Below are positions 36,689-46,299 of a stretch of 64,000 nucleotides of DNA, piece by piece. Numbering within the stretch: position 1 is the stretch's first letter; each line of letters opens with the position of its first letter. Both the position numbers and the translations under genes were made by a program. Source of the stretch: Yoonia maritima (GTDB taxonomy: Bacteria > Pseudomonadota > Alphaproteobacteria > Rhodobacterales > Rhodobacteraceae); NCBI RefSeq assembly GCF_002933395.1, contig NZ_PKFN01000007.1:124001-188000 (forward strand), in the 5' to 3' direction. The notes under the pieces are model-generated. The model ran no database searches. It was not told the origin of the DNA and saw only the letters and a program-made list of their open reading frames with translations.

Positions 36689-37519
36689 ATGACTGATAAA
36701 CAACGCGAGCACCTAAAGAACCGTATTGCTGTCGTCTTCGCATGGATCGTTGCCTGTATCTTTTTCTTTCCGATCTTTTGGATGGTTCTGACCAGCTTTA
36801 AGACCGAAGCACAGGCAATTGCGATCCCGCCGCAGCTATTCTTTGAACCAACGCTAGAAAACTATACCGAAATTCAGTCGCGCACGAACTATAGCAAGTT
36901 TGCGATCAACTCGGTTATCACCGCATTCGGCGGCACGCTATTGGCTCTGCTGATTGCAATTCCGTCGGCTTATGCGATGGCGTTTAACACGGGCCGTTGG
37001 ACCAAAGACATTCTGATGTGGATGCTATCGACTAAGATGTTGCCTGCCGTTGGTGTGTTGATGCCGATCTACTTTTTGGCGCAAAAGACAGGGCTTTATG
37101 ACACCAAGGGGCTGCTGGTCATTATCTATGCGCTCATGAACCTGCCTATCGTGATGTTGATCCTGTTCAACTATTTTCGCGAAATCCCCAAGGAAATCCT
37201 TGAGGCATCCCGCATGGACGGCACATCAACCTATAACGAAATCCGCCAGATTGTGATGCCTTTGGCATGGGGTGGGATTGCGTCAACTGCGTTGCTGTCG
37301 ATCATCCTTTGCTGGAACGAGGCATTCTGGTCGATCGTTTTGACAACAACAGACGCGACCACGCTGACATCATTTGTTGCATCATTCCAAGCACCTGAAG
37401 GTCTGTTCTGGGCCAAAGTATCAGCTGTTTCGACGCTCGCTTGTGCACCCATCGTGGTCTTTGGCTGGCTTGCGCAAAAGCAACTGGTGCAAGGTCTGAC
37501 ATTCGGGGCGGTGAAGTAA
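36689..37519 (+). CDS. smoG: Polyol ABC transporter permease (SmoG-like)
   Basis: MalG-type permease, 276 residues with six predicted helices. The EAA loop is seen in EILEASRMDGTSTYNEIRQI. It pairs with SmoF to form the channel. Its TAA overlaps the ATG of the following dehydrogenase by one base. Confidence 0.93.
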   Translation: MTDKQREHLKNRIAVVFAWIVACIFFFPIFWMVLTSFKTEAQAIAIPPQLFFEPTLENYTEIQSRTNYSKFAINSVITAFGGTLLALLIAIPSAYAMAFNTGRWTKDILMWMLSTKMLPAVGVLMPIYFLAQKTGLYDTKGLLVIIYALMNLPIVMLILFNYFREIPKEILEASRMDGTSTYNEIRQIVMPLAWGGIASTALLSIILCWNEAFWSIVLTTTDATTLTSFVASFQAPEGLFWAKVSAVSTLACAPIVVFGWLAQKQLVQGLTFGAVK

Positions 37520-38280
37520 TGGCCCTGAATCCTGCCCCTGTTGATCTGACTGGCAAGGTCTGTTTGGTGACTGGCGCTTGCGGTGGCATCGGTGCCGCTG
37601 CAGTCGCCCACTTTGCAGCGCTTGGCGCGACAGTTTACGCAACTGATGTGGCCGACAGCTTTGACGGTCCGGCGACGTACAAGCAGTTTGATTTGCTATC
37701 TGACGATGGTCTGGCCGCTGCATTGGAATGGATCAAATCCATTTCACCTGACGTGTTGTTCAACAACGCGGCAATCTTTGACATGGGCGATGTGTTGACC
37801 GCTGATCTTGCGCAATACGATCGATTGTTTGGGGTCAACGTCCGTGCGTTCTATGCCGTTATGCAGGCAACAGCACAGGCGATGGTAACCGCAGATAAAC
37901 CCGGATCTATCATCAACTTGTCCAGCCAAGCAGGGCACCGCGGCGAAGCCTTGGTTGCGCATTATTGCGCCACCAAAGCGGCTGTTATCAGTTATACGCA
38001 ATCTGCGGCGTTAGCTTTGGCACCACATAAAATCCGTGTGAACGCGATATCCCCGGGTGTGATAGACACACCGATGTGGAAACATGTTGATAGCCTATTC
38101 GCAAAGTTCGAAGGCAAAGAGCCCGGACAGAAAAAACGCGAAGTCGGCGAGGCCGTTCCACTTGGCTATATGGGGTCACCAGACGACGTGGCCCGCGTGG
38201 CGGTTTTCCTTGCATCGGAACAATCATCCTACCTGACCGCACAGACCATCGGCGTCGATGGCGGCAATGTTCTGAGGTAG
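37519..38280 (+). CDS. smoS: SDR-family polyol (sorbitol/L-iditol) dehydrogenase
   Basis: Short-chain dehydrogenase of 253 residues that likely oxidises the imported polyol to a ketose with NAD. The dinucleotide motif is VTGACGGIGAAAV; the NNAA strand is LFNNAAIF; the catalytic Ser is in NLSSQAGHRGEA and the Tyr-x-x-x-Lys in HYCATKAAVISYTQSA. The segments YDRLFGVNVRAF and RRGEALV-type residues resemble Rhodobacter sorbitol dehydrogenase SmoS, from memory. Overlaps smoG by one base and is followed after four bases by the regulator. Confidence 0.88.
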   Translation: MALNPAPVDLTGKVCLVTGACGGIGAAAVAHFAALGATVYATDVADSFDGPATYKQFDLLSDDGLAAALEWIKSISPDVLFNNAAIFDMGDVLTADLAQYDRLFGVNVRAFYAVMQATAQAMVTADKPGSIINLSSQAGHRGEALVAHYCATKAAVISYTQSAALALAPHKIRVNAISPGVIDTPMWKHVDSLFAKFEGKEPGQKKREVGEAVPLGYMGSPDDVARVAVFLASEQSSYLTAQTIGVDGGNVLR

Positions 38281-38284
38281 CGCG

Positions 38285-39175
38285 ATGTCGATTATCCAAC
38301 CCGAGCTAGAGGTCCTAGAAAGCAGTCCCGACAGTCTGCGCTATTTAGAACATGGCTGGCCTGATCCATTATGCCGCTGGCATTCGCATAAGGAATGCGA
38401 ATTGCACCTGATCGTGGCAACCAATGGGCGTAGCTATGTTGGTGACTACATTGGTGACTTTGCACCGGGTGATTTATTCCTGATCGGGCCACATCTACCG
38501 CATAACTGGATCACAGACGAAGTCTGGACTGAACCTGTGGCGCAACGCGATATGGTGATTCAGTTTGATCACGAAAAAGTCGATGGGCTGGTACAATGGT
38601 TTCCGGAGTTTGAGCCGTCTCAAAACCTCATCAAACGCTCTCAGTGTGGGATAAAATTCAACGGCTATCCGTTAGACGATGCGATGGCGCGGCTTGCATC
38701 ATTGCGTGATGGTACCGGCCCAAATCGTATTTTGGAGTTTCTCGACTTTCTTACGATATTGGCCGATCATGCGGATTCCGAAACCATGTCAATCCAGAAG
38801 ATTGATCATGCAAAGCGCAGCAAGCAGCAGATCAAGATTTGCGATGTGGTTGATCATATCGTTCAAAATTTCTCTGACGAAGTATCTGTTGAAAGCGCGG
38901 CCAATATGGCTGGCATGACCGAGGCAACATTCCGTCGGAATTTTCAAGCTACTACAGGGCATAGGTTTGTTGAATTTGTGAACGGGGTGCGGATCGGTCA
39001 GGCCTGCGGGATGCTTTATGCAACTGACGAACAAGTGGCCGCGATCTGTTACCAAGTTGGGTTCCAGAACCTTGCAAACTTTAACCGGCACTTTCTGAAG
39101 ATGAAGGGCATGACGCCGTCTGCCTATCGGGACAAAGCCCGAAAAGATTTGATCCCTACAAAGGAAACCGCGTGA
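38285..39175 (+). CDS. AraC-family transcriptional regulator of the polyol operon
   Basis: A 296-residue regulator. The N-terminal half is a cupin sensor domain (HSHKECELHLIVATNGRSY, FAPGDLFLIGPHLPHNW). The C-terminal ~100 residues are a double helix-turn-helix AraC domain, with VESAANMAGMTEATFRRNF as the first HTH and VAAICYQVGFQNLANFNRHF as the second. It is embedded inside the operon it probably controls, between the two dehydrogenases, and its stop overlaps the ATG of the mannitol dehydrogenase gene (TGATG). The ligand is presumably a polyol or ketose. Confidence 0.92.
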   Translation: MSIIQPELEVLESSPDSLRYLEHGWPDPLCRWHSHKECELHLIVATNGRSYVGDYIGDFAPGDLFLIGPHLPHNWITDEVWTEPVAQRDMVIQFDHEKVDGLVQWFPEFEPSQNLIKRSQCGIKFNGYPLDDAMARLASLRDGTGPNRILEFLDFLTILADHADSETMSIQKIDHAKRSKQQIKICDVVDHIVQNFSDEVSVESAANMAGMTEATFRRNFQATTGHRFVEFVNGVRIGQACGMLYATDEQVAAICYQVGFQNLANFNRHFLKMKGMTPSAYRDKARKDLIPTKETA

Positions 39176-40587
39176 TGACTCAATCCGCTAAGGCCAATAT
39201 CTTTGAGACGACATACGACCGTACGAACTGCGCGGTTGGTGTTGTGCATCTGGGATTTGGCGCCTTCCACCGCGCACACCAAGCCCAGTACATTGATGAC
39301 TATATGCAAGAAACGGGCGATCTTGCCTGGGGCATTGCTGCCGTAAACCTGCGCGCACCAGAGGCCGACGCATTTGCGCAATGCGCGACTTGGGAAAATG
39401 GCTACCTGCTGAAATCGACAACGCCAGAAGGTGTGGTTTCGCTACGTCGGGTCCGCAGCCATGTGGGTTTTGCCGATTGGTCAAAAGATGCGTCAGGCGC
39501 CGAAGCGCTGTTAGAGCAGCCAAGCGTACACATGGTGAGCATCACGGTCACCGAAAGCGGCTATTATACGGACCCGAAAGGTGCATTGGACGCGAATGAC
39601 CCGACCATCAAGGCCGAGGTTTCGGGCGGGGCACAGACAACAGTCTATGCCTATCTGCAGGCCGCACTTTTGCGTCGGATGGCCGCTGGCGGTCAGCCGA
39701 TTACAATTTGTTGCTGCGATAACATCCGCCAAAACGGCAAAATGCTGAAAGCAAACTTTGCGGCATATCTGGGGCTGACTGGGCAGGGTGATTTGGTCGC
39801 TTGGGTCGCGGAAAACGTCACTTTCCCTTGCTCAATGGTTGACAGGATCACTCCGCGTTCGACAGATGCGTTAACGACCGAGCTATCTGAAATAACCGGC
39901 GAAGCCGTTGTGCAACCCATAGCAGCCGAAGCATTCGTTCAGTGGGTTCTGCAGGACAATTTTGCAGGTCCCATGCCTGCGTTGGACAAGGTCGATGTCA
40001 CGGTCACGAGTAATGTTGATCCTTACGAAGAAACCAAAATCCGGGTCCTGAACGGCGGGCATACTTGCCTGACGTATCTTGGGGCGTTGCACGGGATCGA
40101 AACCTTTGATCAGGCGATGCGTGTTCCAGAACTGTTCGATCATTTCTGGAATTACGAAACCCAAGAGGTGCTGCCCGCGCTAACGATCGAGCTACCTTTT
40201 TCGAAAGAGGCGTATCTTGATGATATCGCGGCACGGTTTAAGAACGAAGCCATTGCCGACACTGTCGCCCGTATCTGCGCTGACGGTGTCGCAAAGTTTC
40301 CGATCTTTATTCGCCCAACGCTAGAAGGGTGCCTCAAGCAAGGTATCATGCCACATCACGGTATTCGCAGCATCGCGAGCTGGTACGTGTTTTCGCAACA
40401 CGTTGCAGCTGGCCGCATCCCTTTTGATTATCTCGAACCAAGCTGGGATGCCCTAAAGGCCATGCTTGGCGCCGATGATTTTGTAACCTCTCAGCAGCTT
40501 TGGGGTGATCTTCCCACAGCCTTCCCAGAATTCGCCGACACATTGCGTGCGGCCATTAAAGACATGGAGCAATCATGGCCAGTTTGA
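39175..40587 (+). CDS. mtlK: Mannitol dehydrogenase-family protein
   Basis: NAD-dependent polyol dehydrogenase of 470 residues that converts mannitol to fructose (long-chain family). The N-terminal Rossmann part shows [18 protein letters not shown]; the central region has [14 protein letters not shown] and the catalytic domain [12 protein letters not shown]. The substrate-site segment is [16 protein letters not shown], with the catalytic lysine nearby. Start ATG at 39175 has AAAGGAAA upstream and overlaps the regulator stop. The 3' end overlaps the ATPase gene by 13 bases. Confidence 0.93.
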   Translation: MTQSAKANIFETTYDRTNCAVGVVHLGFGAFHRAHQAQYIDDYMQETGDLAWGIAAVNLRAPEADAFAQCATWENGYLLKSTTPEGVVSLRRVRSHVGFADWSKDASGAEALLEQPSVHMVSITVTESGYYTDPKGALDANDPTIKAEVSGGAQTTVYAYLQAALLRRMAAGGQPITICCCDNIRQNGKMLKANFAAYLGLTGQGDLVAWVAENVTFPCSMVDRITPRSTDALTTELSEITGEAVVQPIAAEAFVQWVLQDNFAGPMPALDKVDVTVTSNVDPYEETKIRVLNGGHTCLTYLGALHGIETFDQAMRVPELFDHFWNYETQEVLPALTIELPFSKEAYLDDIAARFKNEAIADTVARICADGVAKFPIFIRPTLEGCLKQGIMPHHGIRSIASWYVFSQHVAAGRIPFDYLEPSWDALKAMLGADDFVTSQQLWGDLPTAFPEFADTLRAAIKDMEQSWPV

Positions 40588-41594
40588 CAATTCGCGACGT
40601 ACGCAAATCTTATGGTCCAGTGCAGGTAATGCACGGGATCGACCTTGATATCGAAGACGGCGAATTCGTCGTGTTTGTTGGCCCGTCAGGTTGCGGTAAA
40701 TCTACGCTGTTGCGGATGATTGCCGGTCTAGAAGATATCACCAGCGGGACGGTCGCAATCGACGATAACGTCGTGAACGAGGTTGCGCCATCCAAGCGCG
40801 AAGTCGCAATGGTGTTCCAGACATATGCGCTTTATCCGCATATGACCGTGTATAAAAACATGGCGTTTGGTCTGCAGCAAATCAAAACACCGGAAGACGA
40901 AATTGATCGCCGCGTGAAAGCCGCAGCCGAAGTTCTGCAAATCACTGATTATCTGGACCGCAGCCCACGCAACCTGTCGGGTGGTCAGCGTCAGCGTGTG
41001 GCCATTGGCCGTGCGATTGTCCGGGATCCTAAGGTGTTTTTGTTCGACGAGCCACTGTCCAACCTTGACGCTGCGCTGCGCGTGCAGACCCGGTTTGAAA
41101 TTTCAAAACTACATGAACGCCTTGGGTCGACAATGATCTATGTGACTCACGATCAGGTCGAAGCGATGACACTTGCCGATAAGATCGTCGTGTTGCGCGA
41201 TGGGCGGGTTGAACAAGTTGGGTCGCCAACGGACCTATATGATCGTCCTGACAATATGTTTGTCGCGCAATTCATCGGTAGCCCAAAGATGAACTTCTTT
41301 GTCCCTGCCGAGCTGGACGCAGGACTAGGCGTGCAGGTTGATGCGGGGCAGGTTCTAGGTATCCGTCCCGAGCATCTGATGCCCGCTGCAGAAGGTGAGG
41401 GATGGCTGTCTGGCACCGTCGATCTGGTTGAAAATCTAGGCGAATACGTTCTTGTTCACTTGACCACGCGCGAAGGAAATTCCTTTGTCGCAAAGATGGA
41501 ACGCACTGCGATCAAAAGCGGCACAACGCTGTCGTTCAAAGCAGACCCAGCGATGACACATCGTTTTGACGAAGCGTCAGGCGCGCGGATTTAA
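40575..41594 (+). CDS. smoK: Polyol ABC transporter ATP-binding protein (SmoK/UgpC-like)
   Basis: ATPase of the MalK/UgpC group, 339 residues. Walker [11 protein letters not shown]-loop [10 protein letters not shown], signature [15 protein letters not shown], Walker [13 protein letters not shown] and H-loop [10 protein letters not shown] are all present, followed by the C-terminal OB/TOBE domain ([16 protein letters not shown]). It closes the operon, completing the SmoEFGK transporter, and is followed by a GC-rich hairpin. Confidence 0.95.
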   Translation: MASLTIRDVRKSYGPVQVMHGIDLDIEDGEFVVFVGPSGCGKSTLLRMIAGLEDITSGTVAIDDNVVNEVAPSKREVAMVFQTYALYPHMTVYKNMAFGLQQIKTPEDEIDRRVKAAAEVLQITDYLDRSPRNLSGGQRQRVAIGRAIVRDPKVFLFDEPLSNLDAALRVQTRFEISKLHERLGSTMIYVTHDQVEAMTLADKIVVLRDGRVEQVGSPTDLYDRPDNMFVAQFIGSPKMNFFVPAELDAGLGVQVDAGQVLGIRPEHLMPAAEGEGWLSGTVDLVENLGEYVLVHLTTREGNSFVAKMERTAIKSGTTLSFKADPAMTHRFDEASGARI

Positions 41595-41604
41595 GTATTA
41601 ACTG

Positions 41605-41631
41605 CACCGCCCTGCGTTTTGCGGGGCGGTG
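41605..41631 (+). terminator. Terminator of the polyol operon
   Basis: CACCGCCCTGC (41605-41615) and GCGGGGCGGTG (41621-41631) form an 11-bp stem with one G-U pair and a GTTTT loop, 10 bases after the smoK stop. No T-run follows; the arm overlaps another palindrome at 41628-41645. Confidence 0.6.
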
Positions 41632-41645
41632 GGTTAAAACCCACC
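41628..41645. repeat. REP-like extragenic palindrome
   Basis: GGTGGGTTAAAACCCACC is a perfect palindrome with an AA centre, abutting the lipB stop codon. With flanking CTACA it gives the GTAGGGTGGGTTTTAACCC-type sequence on the minus strand that I recall as a dispersed element in proteobacterial genomes. Only one copy is in this window. Confidence 0.5.
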
Positions 41646-42290
41646 CTACATTGTCCGATCAAATGTCTGACGTAATGCGACATCTAGATCATTCATCGTG
41701 ACCGGCAGTCCAAGATCGACAAGGCTGGTCACGCCATGATCCGTGATCCCGCAGGGTACGATCCCTTCAAAGTGGCTTAGGTCTGGATCGACATTGATTG
41801 ACATCCCGTGAAACGACACCCATTTGCGCAAGCGAATACCAAGGGCCGCAATTTTGTCTTCGGCGGGGTTTCCGTCTGCGTGCAGGGGCTTTTCTGGGCG
41901 CTGCACCCAGACACCCACCCGGCCTTCACGAATTTCGCCTTTGACGTTGAATGTATCTAGCGTCGCAATCACCCAAGTCTCGAGGTCTTTGACGAACTGT
42001 CGCACGTCACGTCCACGCTTTGCGACATCAAGCATAACATATGCAACGCGCTGACCTGGGCCGTGATAGGTATACTCGCCACCGCGGCGGGCTTCGAACA
42101 CTGGGAAACGGTCTGGATCGATAAGGTCAGCTGATTTGGCAGATGTACCTGCCGTGTAAAGCGGGGGGTGCTCAAGTAGCCAAATGCAGTCTTCGGCCTC
42201 ACCACGCGAAATCGCATCAACACGGGCTTCCATAAAGCGCAGGGCCTCGGCGTAGTCGGTTAGCCCGTCTGATATGATCCATTCAACCAT
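41646..42290 (-). CDS. lipB: Lipoyl(octanoyl) transferase
   Basis: Transfers the octanoyl group from acyl carrier protein to lipoyl domains, the first step of lipoate synthesis. The 214 residues include [18 protein letters not shown], the substrate-site [25 protein letters not shown] with the catalytic lysine, and [15 protein letters not shown] with the catalytic cysteine. ATG at 42290 has an AGGAG site; the frame is open far upstream but that part crosses the tRNA gene and is not coding. A palindrome directly abuts the stop. Confidence 0.94.
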   Translation of the reverse strand: MVEWIISDGLTDYAEALRFMEARVDAISRGEAEDCIWLLEHPPLYTAGTSAKSADLIDPDRFPVFEARRGGEYTYHGPGQRVAYVMLDVAKRGRDVRQFVKDLETWVIATLDTFNVKGEIREGRVGVWVQRPEKPLHADGNPAEDKIAALGIRLRKWVSFHGMSINVDPDLSHFEGIVPCGITDHGVTSLVDLGLPVTMNDLDVALRQTFDRTM

Positions 42291-42440
42291 GGTGTCGTGT
42301 CTCCTGTTGGTTTTGATATGGCCGTGTGCGGGTGAAATGTCACCCCTGTTCGCGCCAAGATGCGCTGGTTGTGCATTGAGTGCGTTTTGCCTCTTGGCAA
42401 GCCGGGACCGCTGCACTAGAAGCGCGGCAGCTAATGACTT

Positions 42441-42527
42441 GCGGTCGTGGCGGAATTGGTAGACGCGCAGCGTTGAGGTCGCTGTGAGGTAACACTCGTG
42501 GGGGTTCGAGTCCCCCCGACCGCACCA
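42441..42527 (+). tRNA. tRNA-Leu (anticodon GAG)
   Basis: The acceptor stem pairs GCGGTCG (42441-42447) with CGACCGC (42517-42523), followed by A and an encoded CCA. The anticodon stem CAGCG/CGCTG carries the loop TTGAGGT with anticodon GAG at 42475-42477, reading CUC/CUU. A long variable arm (GTGAGGTAACACTC region) and a T-loop GGTTCGAGTCC identify it as class II tRNA-Leu. Confidence 0.95.
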
Positions 42528-42647
42528 TTTGGGTATGTCTTGGCCTTTTCTAAACTTTGAAGTGTTGATGGTGCTCTTCCGAGACGGTCTCTTGCGCCTG
42601 TGGTGCTGATCGGGGCAATGTCTGCGCAAATACGCAGTGAGGCAAAG

Positions 42648-44045
42648 ATGATTCCAGTTCAGGGCTATGTAGGTCAGACAGTCGCCGTTTTGGGACTTGG
42701 CCGTTCGGGTCGTGCCACGGCTGCCGCACTTATTGAAGGTGGTGCTGATGTTGTTGTTTGGGACGACAGTGTGCCCGCGCGCGAGGCGGCAGAAGCGGAT
42801 GGTTTGACGGTCCGTGACCTGAGCAAGCAAGGTGCATTTGATGGCGTTTCCAAACTGATCGTCAGCCCCGGAATCCCACATCTTTACCCGCACCCGAATC
42901 CTGTGATTGCCGCGGCTTGGGATGCCACGGTGCCCGTGGACAACGATATAGGGCTGTTTTTCCAATCTTTCGCGACAGATGCTTGGAACAGTTTTGATGT
43001 GGCGCCACGCGTCGTTGCGGTTACCGGATCAAATGGGAAATCTACGACCTCTGCGCTTATCCATCATATCCTGATCGAAAACGGTCGCCCGGCGCAGTTG
43101 GCTGGGAATATTGGGCGTGGGGTCTTGGATATTGAACCGGCACATGATGGTGAGGTTATCGTTCTTGAGCTGTCCTCCTACCAAACTGATCTGGCGCGTG
43201 CGCTGACCCCTGACATTGCTGTCTTTACCAATCTGTCGCCCGACCACTTGGACCGCCATGCAGGGCTTGGCGGGTATTTTGCGGCCAAGCGTCGCCTGTT
43301 CGCAGAGGGTGGTCCTGATCGGGCTATTATTGGCGTTGATGAGGCCGAAGGTCGCTACCTTGCCAATCAGTTGATCGAAGGGGCAGGGGATGATCGCGTG
43401 ATCCAGATATCAACGGGTCGCAAGTTGACCGACGGTTGGGCGGTGTCCGCGCGCAAGGGGTTCTTGTCTGAAATGCGCAAGGGGCGGCAGGTTGCGTCGA
43501 TAGATCTGCGTAATGTTCCGGGACTGCCGGGCGCGCATAACCACCAAAACGCCTGCGCCGCCTATGCGGTTTGCCGTAGCCTAGGGCTTGGTCCCAAGGG
43601 GATTGAGGCCGCGATGCACAGCTACCCCGGTTTGCCGCACCGGTCGCAACTGGTTACTGAGCATAACGGCGTGCGCTATGTGAACGACAGCAAGGCGACC
43701 AACGTCGATAGCGCCGCTAAGGCATTGCAGGCGTTCACAAAGATCCGTTGGATATGTGGTGGGCTGCAAAAAGAAGGTGGTTTGGATACGCTGCTGCCGC
43801 ATCTGCAAAACGTGGGCAAAGCCTATGTGATTGGTCGGGAAGCTGAAGAATTTGCACGCCAGTTAAGCGGAGCTGAGGCCGAGGTATGTGGTACTATGGA
43901 GGCCGCAGTTGCCCGTGCCGCTGCCGAAGCACAGCCGGGTGATGTCGTGTTGCTGGCCCCAGCCGCTGCATCGTTTGATCAGTATGATAGCTTTGAGAAA
44001 CGGGGCGAGGATTTCATCGCCTGCGTGCAAGAGGCGACATCCTAA
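42648..44045 (+). CDS. murD: UDP-N-acetylmuramoyl-L-alanine:D-glutamate ligase
   Basis: Adds D-glutamate to the muramyl precursor in the cytoplasm. The 465 residues begin with [24 protein letters not shown] ([15 protein letters not shown]), contain the ATP-binding [15 protein letters not shown] and the Mur ligase features [12 protein letters not shown] and [18 protein letters not shown], and end in the C-terminal domain with [17 protein letters not shown] at 42648 has GAGG upstream; an in-frame start at 42600 lies closer to the tRNA. First gene of this dcw block; mraY, murF and murE are not in the window. Confidence 0.96.
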   Translation: MIPVQGYVGQTVAVLGLGRSGRATAAALIEGGADVVVWDDSVPAREAAEADGLTVRDLSKQGAFDGVSKLIVSPGIPHLYPHPNPVIAAAWDATVPVDNDIGLFFQSFATDAWNSFDVAPRVVAVTGSNGKSTTSALIHHILIENGRPAQLAGNIGRGVLDIEPAHDGEVIVLELSSYQTDLARALTPDIAVFTNLSPDHLDRHAGLGGYFAAKRRLFAEGGPDRAIIGVDEAEGRYLANQLIEGAGDDRVIQISTGRKLTDGWAVSARKGFLSEMRKGRQVASIDLRNVPGLPGAHNHQNACAAYAVCRSLGLGPKGIEAAMHSYPGLPHRSQLVTEHNGVRYVNDSKATNVDSAAKALQAFTKIRWICGGLQKEGGLDTLLPHLQNVGKAYVIGREAEEFARQLSGAEAEVCGTMEAAVARAAAEAQPGDVVLLAPAAASFDQYDSFEKRGEDFIACVQEATS

Positions 44046-44180
44046 GGTTCACCTGAAATGCGACCTCACGCAACGTTCGGTGATGTTTCGTGGAGTGCGT
44101 GGCTCTCTGGTCGGCCATTGATCACGAAGCATGTGTTAATGCTCGTGTTTATTCATGTTTTGGCAGTCGGCGATGCGTCG

Positions 44181-44205
44181 GCCCGACGTCGGCTTTGCGT
44201 CGGGC
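44181..44205. other. GC-rich hairpin between murD and the immunity-like gene
   Basis: GCCCGACG (44181-44188) and CGTCGGGC (44198-44205) pair over 8 bp. It sits in the 238-base convergent gap between murD and the minus-strand gene ending at 44284, where it may act as a terminator, but there is no T-run. Confidence 0.4.
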
Positions 44206-44283
44206 ATCTGGTCGGTTCGTCGCTGGGTTAACGATGCGCGCGATTGTAGGATAAATGGCTTTTCCTATCATACAGGTGCAGAG

Positions 44284-44901
44284 CTAGACTTGGTCGAATT
44301 TCTGGTACCCCATACCCAGAAAATTCTGTTCGGCCAACGCAGCAACTAATTCATCTGACATAAAGCGCCCGATCGTGTATTTGTCGTGCCACGCATGGCA
44401 GCTGCCTATTTTCTTTGTGGAAAATACCATTTTGTCATTGCCATCGTAATTTGGCATATAGTGTTCATCTTCACCGACAGCCGGAATACAGGCATCCTTC
44501 GCCAACGTGTCAAGGCGATTACAAATGTAGAAAAAATATCGCTTTGCGATCACTTTGCCCCCCTGCTCTATGTCAACAGGAAGAAATTGATGCACATCAG
44601 GTTCGAAGCGTTCTACGATTTGTTTGAACTTCTCTGTGACAAGTAATCCCTTGCCCCATGCCTCAAACACCTCATAAAATGGAAACTCTTCGTTACCTTT
44701 GCGGCGCAAGCGCGTAGGCATATGCGTCGTGTCGATAGGCCGGCCGCTCCACCCCATGCCAAAACTAACACCCCATCGGCCATCTTGGCTTGGGTCGATC
44801 AATTCGACTTTATCAAAGTCACCATCAACTGGAATAAGAACCTCGGTCAGGATGCCCACCAGTTTAGGGTCAGGCGCGCCTCCGGAAATATGATATACCA
44901 T
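44284..44901 (-). CDS. Imm11-like (DUF1629) immunity-type protein
   Basis: A 205-residue cytosolic protein with the pattern of the DUF1629/Imm11 family of polymorphic-toxin immunity proteins: the helix-rich middle (FKQIVERFEPDVHQFLPVD) and the family-type C-terminus (SDELVAALAEQNFLGMGYQKF). No toxin gene lies next to it; the neighbours are murD and a flavoprotein gene. Codon use and base composition look more AT-rich than in murD or ftsW, suggesting transfer, but this was judged by eye. The family call is by pattern memory and moderate in certainty. Confidence 0.6.
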   Translation of the reverse strand: MVYHISGGAPDPKLVGILTEVLIPVDGDFDKVELIDPSQDGRWGVSFGMGWSGRPIDTTHMPTRLRRKGNEEFPFYEVFEAWGKGLLVTEKFKQIVERFEPDVHQFLPVDIEQGGKVIAKRYFFYICNRLDTLAKDACIPAVGEDEHYMPNYDGNDKMVFSTKKIGSCHAWHDKYTIGRFMSDELVAALAEQNFLGMGYQKFDQV

Positions 44902-44934
44902 TTCTAAACTCCGTCTTCTTTTCTCTATACCGAT

Positions 44935-46122
44935 TTATCCATTCGCGGTTGACTTGATTGCTTGACCGGCCGCCCAGCCTGATGACCATGCCCATTGGAA
45001 ATTATACCCGCCTAGCCAGCCCGTGACGTCGACTGCTTCGCCGATGAAATACAGGCCGGGGACGGATTTTGCGCCCATCGTTTTTGACGACAGCGCGTCC
45101 GTGTCGATCCCACCGAGTGTGACTTCGGCGGTGCGGTAGCCTTCTGTGCCGGATGGCGTCAGGTCCCAGTGCGATAGTTGGTCTGCGATTTCTTGTAGTC
45201 GTGCGTCGCTTTGGTCGGCGATGTTACCGGATAACTGTAGGTCGGCCGTCAGAAAGTCGACCAGTCGTGCAGGCAGATATTGTGACATTACCGTGGTTAG
45301 GGCTTTGCGGCCTTGGGTTTGGCGCGCGGATTTCAATGTGTTGAAAAGGCCCGCTGCGGGATCAACGTTAACGGTGATCTGCTCGCCTTCATGCCAATAG
45401 GACGAGGCTTGCAGCACGGCGGGGCCCGACAGGCCGCGGTGGGTGAAAAGGATGGCTTCGTCAAAGCTGGTGTTATTGGCGCTAACGCGTGCGGGCAGGG
45501 CGACCCCGGCGAGCGGCTTGAACCGGTCTTCGCCAAAGGTGAAGGGCACCAGCCCGGGCCGTGTTTCGATAACAGGCACATCAAACTGCCCGGCGATTTG
45601 ATAGGCAAGACCCGTCGCGCCCATCTTTGGGATGGATTTGCCGCCAGAGGCCACAACAAGGTTTTTCGCAGCAATCTGCGTGATGCGCCCGTCACGTGTT
45701 AGCTGTGCATGAAAATGTGTGCCATCATGACGAATGTTGTCGACCGACGTTTGCAGCCAAAGCTGTGCGCCTGACTTGTCCATCTCGGCACGCAGCATTG
45801 CGACGATATCTTTGGCGGTGTCGTCGCAGAATAGTTGCCCGAGTGTTTTTTCATGCCATGCGATCCGGTACTGATCGACCAGCGCGATAAAGTCCCATTG
45901 CGTATAGCGTTTGAGCGCAGATTTGCAGAAGTGCGGGTTCTGGCTGATGAAGTTCGCGGGGCTGGCGTGCATGTTGGTGAAGTTGCAGCGTCCTCCGCCC
46001 GAGATCCGAATTTTCTCGCCCGCTGCTTTGGCGTGATCCACAACAAGCGTATTTGGCCCGGCATGGGCCGCGCACATCATGCCAGCAGCACCGGCGCCGA
46101 TGATCAAAGTATCTATGTTCAT
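44935..46122 (-). CDS. HI0933/BaiN-family flavoprotein
   Basis: A 395-residue NAD(P)/FAD-dependent oxidoreductase of the HI0933 group. N-terminal FAD-binding motif: TLIIGAGAAGMMCAAHAG, followed by EKIRISGGGRCNFTNMH, diagnostic of the family. Other features are TRPGLVPFTFGEDRF and, near the C-terminus, GLYFIGEAVDVTGWLGGYNF. ATG at 46122 is chosen because the FAD motif then starts in the usual position; an upstream in-frame start exists at 46167. Function is unknown for most members. It is on the strand opposite to the dcw genes. Confidence 0.93.
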   Translation of the reverse strand: MNIDTLIIGAGAAGMMCAAHAGPNTLVVDHAKAAGEKIRISGGGRCNFTNMHASPANFISQNPHFCKSALKRYTQWDFIALVDQYRIAWHEKTLGQLFCDDTAKDIVAMLRAEMDKSGAQLWLQTSVDNIRHDGTHFHAQLTRDGRITQIAAKNLVVASGGKSIPKMGATGLAYQIAGQFDVPVIETRPGLVPFTFGEDRFKPLAGVALPARVSANNTSFDEAILFTHRGLSGPAVLQASSYWHEGEQITVNVDPAAGLFNTLKSARQTQGRKALTTVMSQYLPARLVDFLTADLQLSGNIADQSDARLQEIADQLSHWDLTPSGTEGYRTAEVTLGGIDTDALSSKTMGAKSVPGLYFIGEAVDVTGWLGGYNFQWAWSSGWAAGQAIKSTANG

Positions 46123-46161
46123 TGGGCTGATGTGCCGTGGAACGGCGGTGCATGCAAGCGC

Positions 46162-46185
46162 GATCAAATTTAGCTAAATTTGATC
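46162..46185. promoter_or_regulatory. Perfect 24-bp palindrome upstream of the flavoprotein gene and ftsW
   Basis: GATCAAATTTAG at 46162-46173 is followed immediately by its exact reverse complement to 46185. It lies 40 bases before the flavoprotein start and 115 bases before ftsW, in a 177-base divergent gap. It looks like an operator for a dimeric regulator. The AT-rich arms lack a T-run, so it is not a terminator. Confidence 0.6.
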
Positions 46186-46299
46186 TTATGACTGTCACGC
46201 CTTTCGCTAGGGTAAATTTCTGTAGAATCGCACGTAAATGCTGGCTATGCTACCATCAGACCCGGAAAACGGGCGGTTGAGGCAGTAAGGTGGTGATCC

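Noticed and set aside
42441..42647. tRNA-Leu as an attachment site for an integrated element
   Set aside because: No integrase, no direct repeat of the tRNA 3' end and ordinary murein genes follow immediately.
42291..42965. Upstream extension of the lipB frame by about 225 codons
   Set aside because: It runs antisense through the tRNA-Leu gene and into murD; LipB normally starts at the MVEW position used here.
44155..44349. Small plus-strand frame after murD
   Set aside because: Runs through the GC-rich hairpin and into the antisense of the immunity-like gene; no family pattern.
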